A DNA stretch of 64,000 nt from Pleurotus ostreatus/Saccharomyces cerevisiae fusant (taxonomy: Eukaryota > Opisthokonta). Positions 1 to 10,282 of the stretch are shown here, in pieces; the first letter of the stretch is position 1, and each line of letters begins with the position of its first letter. Below the pieces are notes generated by a model that was not told the origin of the DNA, made no database searches, and was given only the letters and a program-made list of their open reading frames with translations. The position numbers and the translations under genes are program-made. The DNA lies in NCBI GenBank assembly GCA_024196135.1, contig JAMQCK010000017.1, positions 124,001 to 188,000 on the forward strand, given 5' to 3'.

Positions 1-503
1 TGGATAAGGGCTCGGGAAGTGTGTTACGCGTCGGGGAGCGGCGCGGCCACGCGCCACCGCGTTGGGAAGCGCGCGTCGCGGCGGCAGAGGGCGGACGACG
101 AGTTCTTAGTAGAGTGTAGATTACTGTATGTAGCCATGAATGACAATTTGTTACTACCCAAGCCCGCCTGATAGTGAAGAAAGACCGCAGCTGCGAGCCT
201 CTCAAGCTGCCTCACCCGAGATCGTGGACTTGTCACTTCGTGCCCGCCTTTGGGTTTTCTCTATTTATTGGAGTTTCGAACGTCCGGATTTTGTAGAAAA
301 TGGATGGAAGACTCGGCGCTAGCCGAGCTGTAATTGTCCCGCTTTGACACTTATCGCCGTATGGGAGCACGTGTTGGTGTGCATTCGACGGCATGTTCAC
401 TCAATCAGCGCGATAACGACCACGATGACCCTAGCCGAGATAGAGCCCTTGTCTTCCCGACACGTCCGTCATCACAAGCTGCGACTTTTGCGGAACACGA
501 GGC
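1..503. other. Left-edge intergenic region and adenosine kinase promoter
   Basis: No gene can be supported here. A minus-strand open frame starting at 134-136 (MATYSNLHSTKN...) runs toward the left edge and stops near position 24. It could be the first exon of a gene that continues outside the window, but there is no recognisable domain. A CACGTG palindrome lies at 368-373, about 130 bases before the adenosine kinase start. Confidence 0.3.
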
Positions 504-1742
504 ATGTCGTACAAGCTGTTTTGCATGGGAGATCCCCTCCTCGACGTCCAGGTCCACGACAATGACCTTCTCACCCGCTATGACCTGCAACCGAACGGTG
601 CTATCCTGGCTGAGGAGAAGCATATGCCATTGTCAGTGTTTAGTAGGCGGAAGTGGTACGAATGGATGTTCACCCTCCCAGATACGACGAGATTGCGAAG
701 CATCCAAATGCTAGATACCTTGCGGGCGGGGGTGCGCAGACGGCGGCGCGCGGGGCTGCAGTAAGCACATTCAGTCAATCCTGATGGATACTGTGGCTCA
801 CAATATATGCAGTACTGCCTGCCTCCCAAGTCGGTCGTGTACACTGGATGCGTCGGTGGCGACGAATGGGCAGATATACTGAGGACCGCGGACGCCCAAG
901 ACGGCCTCGACGAAGTCTTCCTGGTCAGACAGGAAGAGAAGACAGGCGCTTGCGCTGTCGTCATTACGGACCACCATAGGTAAGGTTTGGCTTGTGCCCA
1001 TCTGAAAGTAATAGAGAATTAACGCGTGGAATCAAGGTCGCTTGTTACGGTGCACCGTGCCGCGCGTCTATTCCACGTCTCTCATCTCACGTCGCCGTCT
1101 GTTGCGCCTCTCGTTGCTTCCGCGCAGGTATTTTACGTCGAAGCCTTCTTCCTCAACCACGGCCTTGAATCTGTCATGCACCTCGCGACGCACGCGTCTT
1201 CGGCCGGAAAGACATTCGCTCTCAACATCGCCGCGCCCTATATACCCGCAAAGCTCGGCGACCGCTTGGCACAGGTACTCCCACACTGCGACATCGTCAT
1301 CGCGAACGAGGCTGAGGCGAAGTCCTGGGCGGTCGCGAATGACCTGCCGGACCCGACTGACCTCCCGGCAGTCGGTCGCGCGCTCGCAACGGTGCTCAAG
1401 GTTAATCCTGCACGTCCTCGGCTGGCTGTCTTCACGCACGGCGCCAAGCAGACCGTTGTAGTCAGCTCGGATGCGCCAGACAAGCCGAAAATATTCCCGG
1501 TCCCGCCGCTGCAGGACGAGGATATCATAGACACCAACGGCGCTGGAGATGCGTTTGCGGGCGGCTTCCTCGCTGGCTATGTTCTCGGCAAAAGCCTAGA
1601 GGAGTGCATCGCAGCAGGGCACAAGCTTGCTAGCGTCAGCATCGGTCAGGTTCGCATGTTGTATAATGTGACTATGCCCGCAACGCTCACTTGTTCATAG
1701 GCGGGGCCACGATTCCGGTATCCCAAGGTTCGCATATTCTGA
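504..1742 (+). CDS. ADO1: Adenosine kinase (PfkB sugar kinase family)
   Basis: Phosphorylates adenosine to AMP with ATP. This is purine salvage and also removes the adenosine made by the S-adenosylmethionine cycle in the cytosol. Five exons join in phase: 504-631, 682-760, 813-979, 1037-1649 and 1701-1742, giving 342 residues, the usual eukaryotic length. The N-terminus reads MSYKLFCMGDPLLDVQ. The substrate region with AGGGAQTAARGAA comes next, where most relatives have GGATQNS. The PfkB signature with the catalytic Asp is DTNGAGDAFAGGF near residues 290-302. The chain ends AGPRFRYPKVRIF. Start 504 is chosen because it gives the family N-terminus. The last intron uses a rare GTTCGC donor. No other pfkB family fits as well. 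The next gene is convergent. Confidence 0.95.
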
Positions 1743-1958
1743 AGATGCTATATAATCCAGGAATAATTTCACTTCAACTGCCCTGCTGCTTTCTGGGAAA
1801 ACGCGGTGTTTGGTACTACTAAGTTACTTTGCGTGCGGAGCTTCATCAGTAAGCATTGTCCGTTGATAGTCTACGTCCGAAGTTAGATACGACGGTCCGA
1901 AGGTCCTTGGTGGCGATCAAGAATCCACAACATTACTCTTTGGCTTTCATCGGGCCAG

Positions 1959-3353
1959 TCAGCCTTGCCCCACTACGCCACTCGTCGGTACCGGCAAGCT
2001 TGTCTGGAAATCCTTCAAAGCCGCCACCGTCCATCCAGCACATACGCGTACATTCTCCCGTGATTGTCTCATGCGAGACAAAGACGGGATAACTCCAGAG
2101 AGGACCTCCGGCCTTCCGCCCCAGCCACGCCCAAACTCCACTGAGAAGGAGTTGAGCTCGGGTAGGAGCGGCGGCGTGCCCTCGACACAAGTAAGCCCGT
2201 CCAGCAATTCGACTAGACGCCCGGCTTCGTCAGGGTCCCAATTTGCATCGTGTAGGACTAGGTGGCGACATTCATCCATGCGCTCGAGGCACTGCAAAAT
2301 TTTGTCCGTTCCAGCAATGTCGAGATCCATCGGGTCATACAGCCTGAAAGACCGTATAGGGGGTTGCGAGCGGCATAGGAGGCTGAGCAGCGATACAGCT
2401 GGGTCCTCGTATCTATGACGGTAGTTGCTGATGTCAAGCGTTGCAAGAACAGGTGCAGTGACGAGCATGAGCAGTCTGTGAGCACAATGGTCGGTGGTCA
2501 CAGTGTGCAAGACTGGCATGTTGCATGCGACGGCGGGAACGGTCTCCTCCCAGTCAGTCCAGTCAGCTAGCACATTAAGCTCCTGTAGCGTGCGTGCAAG
2601 ATGCGAGAGTGCTGGGAGGAATACGCAGATGGGAAATTCGTTGCTGATGCAGAGCGTCAATTGCGTTAAGCAATCGAAGCCGAGATGAGTGGTGATAGGA
2701 AAGGCAGTGCCATTGGCAATGTCTGCATCTGTGCAGGGATAAGACACCGTAACATCCAATTCGCGCAGAGCGGGGGCGCGAGCTAGGTAGCTGAGTGAGT
2801 CCAATGACTTCTGGTGGAGTATGGTGATATCGGCAGCCACTAGAGATGGGAATTCGGAGGTACGCAGAGTTGATAACAAGCCCCCATCTCCTTCTATCCT
2901 TATGCTCTCCACGCGTGAAGTGATCGTGTCTGGAAGATCGTTCAAAAGCTGGAGATTCGAAGGCTCTCCGTATTCCGTCTTCAGATGCAGCGGAAGGCTG
3001 CCCGAGAGCTGCAGTTGCAGGGATAGGAATGGATCGGCGATGTCTTCGATATAGGCCAAGTCTATGCTGTTCCAAAGCATCGGCATGCTCATGGTGATTG
3101 TGCGCCACTTCGTGCAGACGTGGCACAATATACAGACGATGTAGTCGATATTCCCGTAGGTTGTGTAGCATGCTAGGGTCATAAAGACCTCTCCAAGGAT
3201 CTCCGTGGGAAGAGTATTCACAGGGGCTAGTAGTGACATTTCGTGGGCGATGTCCTGACGGCGTGATGTAAGGCGCTGCAATTCGGCGTCGATAGCTGCC
3301 TGTTCCGCCTGCAACTGTTCCCAGCGTTCTCGCCTCGAGACTGCCTCCGCCAT
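1959..3353 (-). CDS. F-box/leucine-rich-like protein 1
   Basis: Predicted substrate receptor of an SCF ubiquitin ligase. It is intronless. An N-terminal coiled-coil (about residues 1-40, RRERWEQLQAEQAAIDAELQ) precedes a short F-box-like motif (about 45-95, NTLPTEILGEVF ... VCTKWR ... MLWNSIDL). A long C-terminal part follows with irregular leucine-rich repeats. I chose the Met at 3353 because the upstream in-frame 33 residues do not look family-like. It shares its layout and C-terminal motif (VCAGWTVAAL) with the next gene on the same strand, so the two are tandem paralogues. Such proteins are numerous and fast-evolving in Agaricomycetes, and their substrates are not known. The domain call is solid; the function is inferred from family. 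Confidence 0.85.
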   Translation of the reverse strand: MAEAVSRRERWEQLQAEQAAIDAELQRLTSRRQDIAHEMSLLAPVNTLPTEILGEVFMTLACYTTYGNIDYIVCILCHVCTKWRTITMSMPMLWNSIDLAYIEDIADPFLSLQLQLSGSLPLHLKTEYGEPSNLQLLNDLPDTITSRVESIRIEGDGGLLSTLRTSEFPSLVAADITILHQKSLDSLSYLARAPALRELDVTVSYPCTDADIANGTAFPITTHLGFDCLTQLTLCISNEFPICVFLPALSHLARTLQELNVLADWTDWEETVPAVACNMPVLHTVTTDHCAHRLLMLVTAPVLATLDISNYRHRYEDPAVSLLSLLCRSQPPIRSFRLYDPMDLDIAGTDKILQCLERMDECRHLVLHDANWDPDEAGRLVELLDGLTCVEGTPPLLPELNSFSVEFGRGWGGRPEVLSGVIPSLSRMRQSRENVRVCAGWTVAALKDFQTSLPVPTSGVVGQG

Positions 3354-3888
3354 AGCGCCTATTCCCTCGAGGGTGTACTTTGCGTGAATGCTGGAAGGTA
3401 GTGAACGTCGAGACCAGAAGTGGAAACCATAGAATGAAAGTCTCAATGCCACCCACGTGTTTCACGTGATTGAGTCAAGCAAGGACCCACAAAAGTCGCT
3501 GCTCAAGTAGTTAGAGAAGGGCCCACAATAGCTTCCGCAGAGCGCCTCAGCGCGCTGGCGGCGCTGTGGCCCGACTAGTAGTTCCTTGGGCTGCCGCCGC
3601 TGCGAAGGCAGCTTTTTTGAGATGGCAAGAGCTGTCCTCAGGACACAAAATGTACTATCCATTGCGTACATATACACGTAGTCCATGCAACTATGTTCTG
3701 TTGTATCTCCATTTTAAAGCCGCTCGAGAGTAAGGTAAACGGTGGTTACGTTCCGTATCTCTCCCAAAGAGTGATAGGTGTGTAGATAACAGTGTAGAAT
3801 GCCAGTGCGAGATTTCGTGTTCTTTATCTGTGACAATGGCGGAATAACCAGACAAAGTCACGTACTGGGTCCGTACGGAGCTCCCGCT
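3354..3888. other. Intergenic region between the two tandem F-box genes
   Basis: This holds the promoter of F-box 1 (minus) and the 3' end of F-box 2. Two CACGTG palindromes lie 9 bases apart at 3454-3459 and 3463-3468, about 100 bases upstream of F-box 1. A 74-codon minus frame at 3462-3686 has no recognisable domain and I do not call it. Confidence 0.4.
3454..3468. promoter_or_regulatory. Tandem CACGTG (E-box) pair
   Basis: CACGTG occurs twice in 15 bases (3454-3459 and 3463-3468), the second as TCACGTGA. CACGTG is the core bound by bHLH factors of the Cbf1/USF type. The pair is about 100 bases upstream of the F-box 1 start. Function is inferred from motif and place only. Confidence 0.35.
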
Positions 3889-5250
3889 TCAGCAGACATC
3901 CGTCGTCAACTCCCGAAGCGCCGCCACAGCGCGCCCTGCGCATACACGGGGCTCGTTTCGCGAGCGAAGCAGTCGCTTGATTGCCGCCTCTACTGTCGGA
4001 CCCGCAGGCATCCCATCCATTGCATCTGGCAGAAATTGCATGAAGACCGAGTCGAGCTCTGGCAGCAGCGGCGGCTTGTCCTTCACGCACACCAGCGCCT
4101 CCATCAGCTCCAGCATATACGGCGCCTGCTCCAGACATAGCCTGCGGATGTGCGGCATGCGCTTGAGGCAGCGCAGGACAGTGTCCAAACTCGTGTCCAC
4201 CGGCTCCATCAGCTTGAACTCGCGGATGGGCAGCTCCTTCGAGCGCTCGAGCAGGTTAAGGAGGGACGCCATGGGGTCTCCGCTCGCAAACTCCAGCCCA
4301 CCGACGATGACCTCCTCGAGAGCGGGAGCAGTGATGTGAGTGAGGAGTTTGTGCGTATACATGTCGAGGATGAGGTGGCGCAGCGCGGGGAAGTCGTAGA
4401 TGGTGGTCGCCGCCTTCTCCGGCCACATGAGGGGGCAGTTGACCGTCATCTGGAAGTCGAATAGAGAGGGTGCGAAGCGTGAGATCGCGGGGAAGAGTGT
4501 GGAGATGGGGAGCCCATTGTGGATGAAGATCGACAGGTGGGTGAGATTGGCGAAATTGAGCACCTTGAGATCAGGGAAGATAGTGTTTTTCTCCACCTGT
4601 CGGTCCGAGCAGAGGTACTGTGTAGTGAGCCACAATCGGGTCACCGCAGGCGCGTGCGCCAAGAAGTCAAGAGCGCGCCCATCATACAGCCGGGAGAGGA
4701 TGACCTCGACGGAGGAAAGGGCGGGAAGCTCACGGGCAGGTACGTCCCGAAGAGTGATACCATCCCCTTCGACCTTTATGTCTGCTATGCGCGCAGCATC
4801 CGCGTCCGACAGCCCACTGAGGACGGTCCGGACATTCCGCGCTTTATGATTCAGACCGCAGCCGACTACCCTCAGCGGAGCCATGCCCGAGAGCTCCAAC
4901 TGTAGACGCAAGACCGGGTCGTCCATGCCCGTGATATAATCAAGGTCTAGCAGCGACCACAGGGCTGGCGTGCAGCGCGCGACCGCGCGCCAGTACGAGC
5001 AGACCTGGCACGGCACTTGAAGAACATACCAGATCAGCGCGCCTGCTCTGTCAAGGTTCAAGCTCGCGACGACAAGCATGAACACTTCGGCGAGGAGCTC
5101 TGGTGGTAGGGACTTTATCAACGGAAGCGTCGACAGCTCGCGAGTAATATGGCCATGTCGAATCCGGAGGCGCTGGATTTCGGCCAGGATCGCGTGCTGT
5201 TCAGCGCGCAGCTGTTGTGCGCGCGCCAGCATTGACATTGAGCCACTCAT
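3889..5250 (-). CDS. F-box/leucine-rich-like protein 2
   Basis: Tandem paralogue of F-box 1, also a single exon, 453 residues. The N-terminal coiled-coil (RAQQLRAEQHAILAEIQRLR, residues about 10-35) is followed by an F-box-like segment with LPPELLAEVFMLVV, then QVCSYWRAVA and ALWSLLDLDY. Leucine-rich repeat-like sequence fills the rest. The end (RVCAGRAVAALREL) matches the end of F-box 1. It is a probable SCF substrate adaptor, with unknown target. Start 5250 is used since the frame closes just upstream and the N-terminus lines up with the paralogue. It is divergent from VPS52, with a 560-base gap. Confidence 0.85.
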   Translation of the reverse strand: MSGSMSMLARAQQLRAEQHAILAEIQRLRIRHGHITRELSTLPLIKSLPPELLAEVFMLVVASLNLDRAGALIWYVLQVPCQVCSYWRAVARCTPALWSLLDLDYITGMDDPVLRLQLELSGMAPLRVVGCGLNHKARNVRTVLSGLSDADAARIADIKVEGDGITLRDVPARELPALSSVEVILSRLYDGRALDFLAHAPAVTRLWLTTQYLCSDRQVEKNTIFPDLKVLNFANLTHLSIFIHNGLPISTLFPAISRFAPSLFDFQMTVNCPLMWPEKAATTIYDFPALRHLILDMYTHKLLTHITAPALEEVIVGGLEFASGDPMASLLNLLERSKELPIREFKLMEPVDTSLDTVLRCLKRMPHIRRLCLEQAPYMLELMEALVCVKDKPPLLPELDSVFMQFLPDAMDGMPAGPTVEAAIKRLLRSRNEPRVCAGRAVAALRELTTDVC

Positions 5251-5812
5251 CGATGTAGGCTAGCGAAAGAATGTTTTGGAAAGCTAAGTCTGAGCTCGGC
5301 TGGAGCGTAGCGATGGTGGTAGGAACAGAAAAAGGCTGGGGCTGCTTTGAGGAATGGTCGCGTGGCTCACGCGCGCGATGCGAAGCTGATGGAATTATTC
5401 GCTGGCGCGCATCGTGATGCAGAATGCATGTAGCAGCTTGTAAGTATACAGAAAACGGACCGACATGTACGAATACTTCTCCGAAAAGTCGGGGGGAAGT
5501 CTAGTGATCCAAGCGTGCGACGACAGCTCGCAGAGAATGTTCTGGCGTCGGTCAATCGGCGACGACCCCTTCCTGCTCCGCCCACAATTACTGCGTACGT
5601 TTCGCAGCGGACGACGCGTCGCTCATTCATGCGCGACCCCTCTGCTGGCGATGCCGGTGATGATTTGACGCGTGTACTGGGGGAGTGGGGGGGTGACGGT
5701 GGTGGTGGTTGAGAACAAAGGCAACATCTGCATTTGGCAGGCGGTCCTTGTTCCATCACGGCCACGCGCTCGCGCCTGAGTTCGCCTCTGTACCCCAGCT
5801 TTCGCTCTCTCG
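5251..5812. other. Divergent intergenic region, F-box 2 / VPS52
   Basis: Both flanking genes start outward from this stretch, so it must hold both promoters. A 132-codon minus frame at 5367-5765 is proline-rich by chance of a G-rich run (about 5680-5712) and has no domain. I see no RNA gene or repeat. Confidence 0.35.
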
Positions 5813-8116
5813 ATGTCTGTGACCGAGGTGCCTGGTAAGCGTAAGGACTGAGATCAGTATCTCACAAACTCTGACCCAGAATTTAGGGACGCCCGGAAGC
5901 AGCGGGCGGATATTCAGTATGCATTCACGTATCTGGCCGGAGGGTTGCTCACCCTCAGGCAGACGCAGGTCGCGCTAAAGACTATGTCGAGCTTCACGAC
6001 CAGGTTCAGGTAGGTACGACTTCTCCCTTGTCCCAGTAAAGCTGCCGCTGAAGACGAGAACAGACGAGCGTGAACCTGCTGGACTCGCTCGAGTCCTTCC
6101 TGTCGACGTTCCAGAAAGACCTCTCCGCCGTGTCGGGGCAGATATCGGAGCTGCAAGATAGGAGCAAGGACATCGAGAACCGGCTGAAGAGCAGGAGGGT
6201 GCGTCGTTATACTCAGCGCGCGACTACTGCTAACCACGCTGCGCAGAGAATAGAGAAACCTCTGTCCAACCTCGTCTCCGACATTATCATACCCCCACCC
6301 CTCGCTACTCTCATACTCGATACCCAGCCTGGGGAGCCATGGATACCAGCCATCGAAGACTTTGAGCGCCGACTGGTAACCTCGAGGGCGCGCACGCGCG
6401 TCAAAGCTGCGAGGGATCTCGGGGATGTTATGGAGGGATTGAAGATTGCCGTGCGTTTTCATCGCCATCCCAGCTCTCACAATGCCTGACCATTACTTAG
6501 GCGGCCACGAAACTGCGCGCATTCTTCCTATCCATGTTCCACCCCATCCGTAGCAGCGTCACCACCAATATGCAGGTCATCCAGACCTCGGTCTTGCTGA
6601 AGTACAAACCGCTGTTCGGCTTCCTGCAGCGACAAGTCCACGACGTGGCCAACGAGCTTCAGCGCGCGTACGTGGGCGCCGCAAGGGTTTACTACGAAAC
6701 TGGATTCCGGCGATATGCTCGCAGCTTGGGATGGGTGAAGGTACGGCGAAGGTTTCATGCCCGCGAAAGACGATTGACACGTAGCAGGCCAGGAAAGTCG
6801 AGAAATCCGAACTCATCACAAGTGAAACGAACAAGGAACCGGACCTGGAATCGAAGCGGCTCACCTACGCTAAGATCGACGGGCCGGGCGTCACGTTGGC
6901 CTACATGGCGGACGACAAGAACTTCGTATGTTGCCCTGGTCTTCTCTAATGTATCATTCCACTGACCTTCCCCTAGGTCGAACCGCTGGAAGCCCTCTTC
7001 CGCTCCTTGCTCTTGGTCTTCATGGACAACGCTACCGCAGAATATACCTTCATCTCTTCCTTCTTCATCAACGAGCCCCTGCAAACCGTCGCACCCTCGG
7101 ACAGCAGCAGCCTCTTCTCGCCGACCTTGCTCTCGCCGACGCAAGAACATGCCTCGTTCGGTGGGTCGGAGCTGGGCGAAAAGCGGAGGACGGCCAGTGT
7201 CTCGAGTTTCAACATGACCACACCGTCATTCGTGACGGCGATAAAGGAAGACCAGGCCGCGGCTGATTCCATTTGGAAGCAGGTCATGGATCCGGTGCTT
7301 GAGTACTGCCAGGTAAGTCATGTTGTCTCGCGCGATCCCTTAAACTGCGCTAACGTCGTACCCACCAGACCTTCGTCAAGGGCGCACTGGAGCCCATGCC
7401 GCCTGTCGTACCGCTGTTGACGATGATCCGCCTGACCGAAGACGTCGTCGCCGAAGTGCAAAAGCGCGGCTGCCCTCCCGTAGAATCGTACATCTTCACC
7501 CTCCGCCTGCAACTATGGCCCGCATTCCAGAAGGCGATGTCCGACCATGTCGATGCGCTGAAGAAGCTCGCGGAGGGCGCGAGTGCGGGCTACTTCAGTC
7601 GCGCTGCGACTATCACGGAGGATACATTGACCGCGGTACGACCATATGGCCCTTCTATGTATGTATAACGTATGCTCACAAGCGCTTGCAGATTAGCAAA
7701 CGCTATGTTTCCTTGTTCACGTCGTTCGTGACCTTGACGGAGCAGGAGGAAGAGGCCATGATCTTTTCCAAGTAGGTGCTGCGTGACATCCCCACGACCT
7801 AGGAGCTGAACTTCCTTTCAGCTTGCTGCGCCTTCGACAAGAGCTCAGCAAATTGATTCTGCGCTATGCCTCGAAGATCAGCGATCCAGTAGCCATGAAC
7901 ACAGCACTAGCAAGGGTATACGACAATCTCTTGCGAGGCCTGAGCGTGAGTACTACCTTTACTGCTTCCGTCCGATGAGTTCTCACTCGCACGTAGGGTG
8001 GCACGCATGCTACAGCGCATCCAAAAACGCAGCAAGAGATTGCGTACTGGTCCAATTTGGAAGAAGACGCACGGAGGAAGATTGTCTCGGCGAGCCAGAC
8101 TCGCCGGCCAAGATAG
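5813..8116 (+). CDS. VPS52: Vps52, subunit of the GARP/EARP tethering complex
   Basis: Vps52 with Vps51, Vps53 and Vps54 tethers endosome-derived vesicles at the trans-Golgi. About a dozen exons join in phase. Clear limits are 6064-6198, 6247-6450, 6501-6740, 6788-6925, 6977-7312, 7369-7635, 7692-7771, 7822-7945 and 7997-8116. Conserved blocks are KDYVELHDQVQ, NLLDSLESFLSTFQKDLS, the RIEKPLSNLVSDIIIPPPLA core, and TNMQVIQTSVLLKYKPLFGF. The C-terminal helical part reads through ATITEDTL to the end. Human and yeast Vps52 carry longer acidic N-termini. Here the region before KDYVELHD is short and its first two exons (5813-5834, 5887 to about 5928, then an intron of only about 40 bases) are doubtful. 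The core assignment is secure. Confidence 0.9.
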
Positions 8117-8583
8117 TTCATTCGCGATGCCCTGTTAATCTTCGTTTTCGTATGCGAACCATGCACATCGAGCTAGGATGCTCCGGAGGGACCAATCAGC
8201 GGTGATCGCACGGCAGCCGCGATAGCAAGGCTCTTTACGAATGTATCAAGGGCAAAGTACGTCGCGGCAGTCATTGTCAGGTAACACGATGGCTCGAGGT
8301 CGGCAAGATCACAGCGTGTGACCCACGTTCCCGTTTTGGGTACCCTTGTTCATTGTGCCAAGTGGGGAAGCGCCTTTATCCCTGTTCGCGGAACCGGGCG
8401 TTGCTGACTCGTGTATGACGGTTTCCATGAGGCGGGCCTCATTGCCTCCGCTACTTAAACCCTGACGGTCACTAGCTCGCGGGTGCCTTTGTCTTTCCCC
8501 CCTCTCCCTCCGACGATCGCTCAGGTGCGTGGCCACGTTTTGCACCCACCGTCATCACTGATAGCTCTCCAAGGACCTCAAGC
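8117..8583. other. Intergenic region with CCAAT box
   Basis: This is the 3' side of VPS52 and the promoter of the next plus-strand gene. A CCAAT pentamer (GACCAATCAGC) is near 8191-8200, the core bound by the Hap2/3/5 complex. I see no coding or RNA feature. Confidence 0.3.
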
Positions 8584-9456
8584 ATGACCAACAATGCTGT
8601 AGCGAATGCGCAAGGCTCAGGACACGTCCTTCCGAGCGGACGAAGGCGGCCCATGTGCTCAAAGTGCGGAACGCCAATGCTCGGACACAAGAACGGACGC
8701 AAGGTCGAGGAGGGCATCCTCATCTGTCCACCAGAAGACGACGTAAAGGAGGAGGACGTAAAGCCAGTCATCGCGTCTGATGTGCCACTCGACCTCAAGA
8801 CCTCCTACCCTGGTCATCTCCAAGCCAGGACCTACCACAGCGCACCCCCTTCACCCGACAGAGCAGTGGAAGCATCCTCTCGAGGCCGCAGATCCAGCGC
8901 ACTCGAGCTCAAGGACCACCGCGGCTTCCTCCGCACACGCCTCACCCTGCCCCAGGACTACGTTCTTGACTTCCAGAAGCGACCCTGGGAGGAGGGATCG
9001 CCCGCGCAGCGAACCATCGCCGAGAACGACAAGCTCATCAGCGTCCTGGACGACGTCGCGCGGCACGGTGGCGTGTACATCATGCCGTACAACCTCGAGT
9101 CCGTGCAGATCACCTCCGTGCGCGACCTCGCGGCGAAGATGGGGCTGTTCACGCGGTTGGAGGCGGTGCCGTCCGCGTACGTCGAGGACGGGAAGAGCAT
9201 GTTCGTGATCGTTGGGGACAGGAAGGAGCAGGTGTTCGCCAAGGACGTGGTGGATCGGCACCTTCGGCTGTGGGATAAGAACGAGATGCCGGGCAGTATC
9301 TCGAAGCATCGGATGCTGGAGGAGAAGCAGGTGGTCCGACCTCGTCTTGCTCGACCGGCTTTGGTGGTGGATAGGTTCTTCAACGTCCTTCTTTTCCTGT
9401 TCATCGTGTTCCTGTTTGGTGCGGTGTTTGCGTTCTACCTTCTCGCTTCTGCTTGA
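8584..9456 (+). CDS. Predicted tail-anchored membrane protein of unknown function
   Basis: A single exon of 290 residues that I do not recognise. Near the N-terminus a Cys pair (MCSKCGTPMLGHKNG, residues about 23-36) and a later Cys (GILICPP) could form a small metal site. Residues about 45-110 are charged and probably disordered. A conserved-looking middle region (about 115-240) contains LTLPQDYVLDFQKRPWEEG and DVARHGGVYIMPYNLESVQI. A single hydrophobic segment at about 265-288 (FFNVLLFLFIVFLFGAVFAF) sits two residues or so from the end, with basic residues before it. That is the layout of a tail-anchored protein facing the cytosol. There is no signal peptide. Function unknown; codon use matches neighbouring genes. 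Confidence 0.75.
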   Translation: MTNNAVANAQGSGHVLPSGRRRPMCSKCGTPMLGHKNGRKVEEGILICPPEDDVKEEDVKPVIASDVPLDLKTSYPGHLQARTYHSAPPSPDRAVEASSRGRRSSALELKDHRGFLRTRLTLPQDYVLDFQKRPWEEGSPAQRTIAENDKLISVLDDVARHGGVYIMPYNLESVQITSVRDLAAKMGLFTRLEAVPSAYVEDGKSMFVIVGDRKEQVFAKDVVDRHLRLWDKNEMPGSISKHRMLEEKQVVRPRLARPALVVDRFFNVLLFLFIVFLFGAVFAFYLLASA

Positions 9457-10282
9457 CCTCCTGCTCCTCGATATGAACTTGTCCTACCATCACTCCTTTC
9501 TCTCTCCATGTCATGGACATGTGTTGCTTTTCTCCCTCATTATAATCCTCACCGCTTTCCTTACTATGTTCAAGTTTTTGTCACAGTGCTCTGCCTATGC
9601 ATGTCTCATTTACTGCTTTTAGGGTCTATGTATCCTGCTACCGTCTAATTGTCCAGGTGTGTACTCATGCCAAACCGTTCTATGCAATGTGCGTATCGAC
9701 TTTCACTTCAATACTTACTGTAACAAAGAGAGCTGGTCGACGAGGGCCCGGCAAAAGCCGACAGAGGGCGGGTCCAACGGGCCGCGGGCCGCAGAACTTG
9801 TCCGCAACCACCATCTCTCAAGCAGCTGACTTCTCTATGAAAGGCCGTTGGCTGCGAAGCAGACATTGTACTCTCTACAGAGGCGGTTCTCTCGCTCGAG
9901 TTCATCATCCGGAATATCTGCGTTTTTCCCGATGGGAAACCATGATAGTTCCGCCGGACCGTGCCCTCCGCTGTGGTCTATTGCAGGCCAATCCCGTGTG
10001 CAAGGGTTCTACGCTGCTCTTCCAATGTCTATACTATCACGCAAAATCTCTGGTATACTTTGCACGCCCAGAGCCAGGGCTCTCTCCAAGTAAATCCGCA
10101 TCACCCGACTGAGCATCATTGTCGTTTTCTACGAGAAAGAGCCGCCCCGAGATCGCCGCAGCTTGCGCTCGGAGAAAACTCAATCATCGCCAGAAGGTCT
10201 AGCCAATATGCTTCTGACAGGATCTGCCAGATAAAAGGGCATCGAAGACGAGGTTCAACTTTCCCCGCTGCGGTCTCGCACA
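9457..10282. other. Long intergenic region, xylanase promoter
   Basis: Plus-strand open frames here (longest about 171 codons from 9597) have no domain and cross sequence that looks like untranslated DNA. The right half holds CCAAT motifs near 9987 and at 10203-10207, and a TATA-like ATAAAAG at 10231-10237. No repeat or RNA gene was seen. Confidence 0.4.
10203..10237 (+). promoter_or_regulatory. CCAAT and TATA-like elements of the xylanase gene
   Basis: CCAAT at 10203-10207 and ATAAAAG at 10231-10237 lie about 80 and 46 bases before the xylanase ATG. Strongly induced secreted-enzyme genes in fungi often have this layout. No transcription start is known here. Confidence 0.45.

Noticed and set aside
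9597..10112. 171-codon plus frame before the xylanase
   Set aside because: Low-complexity composition, no domain, and overlaps promoter elements.
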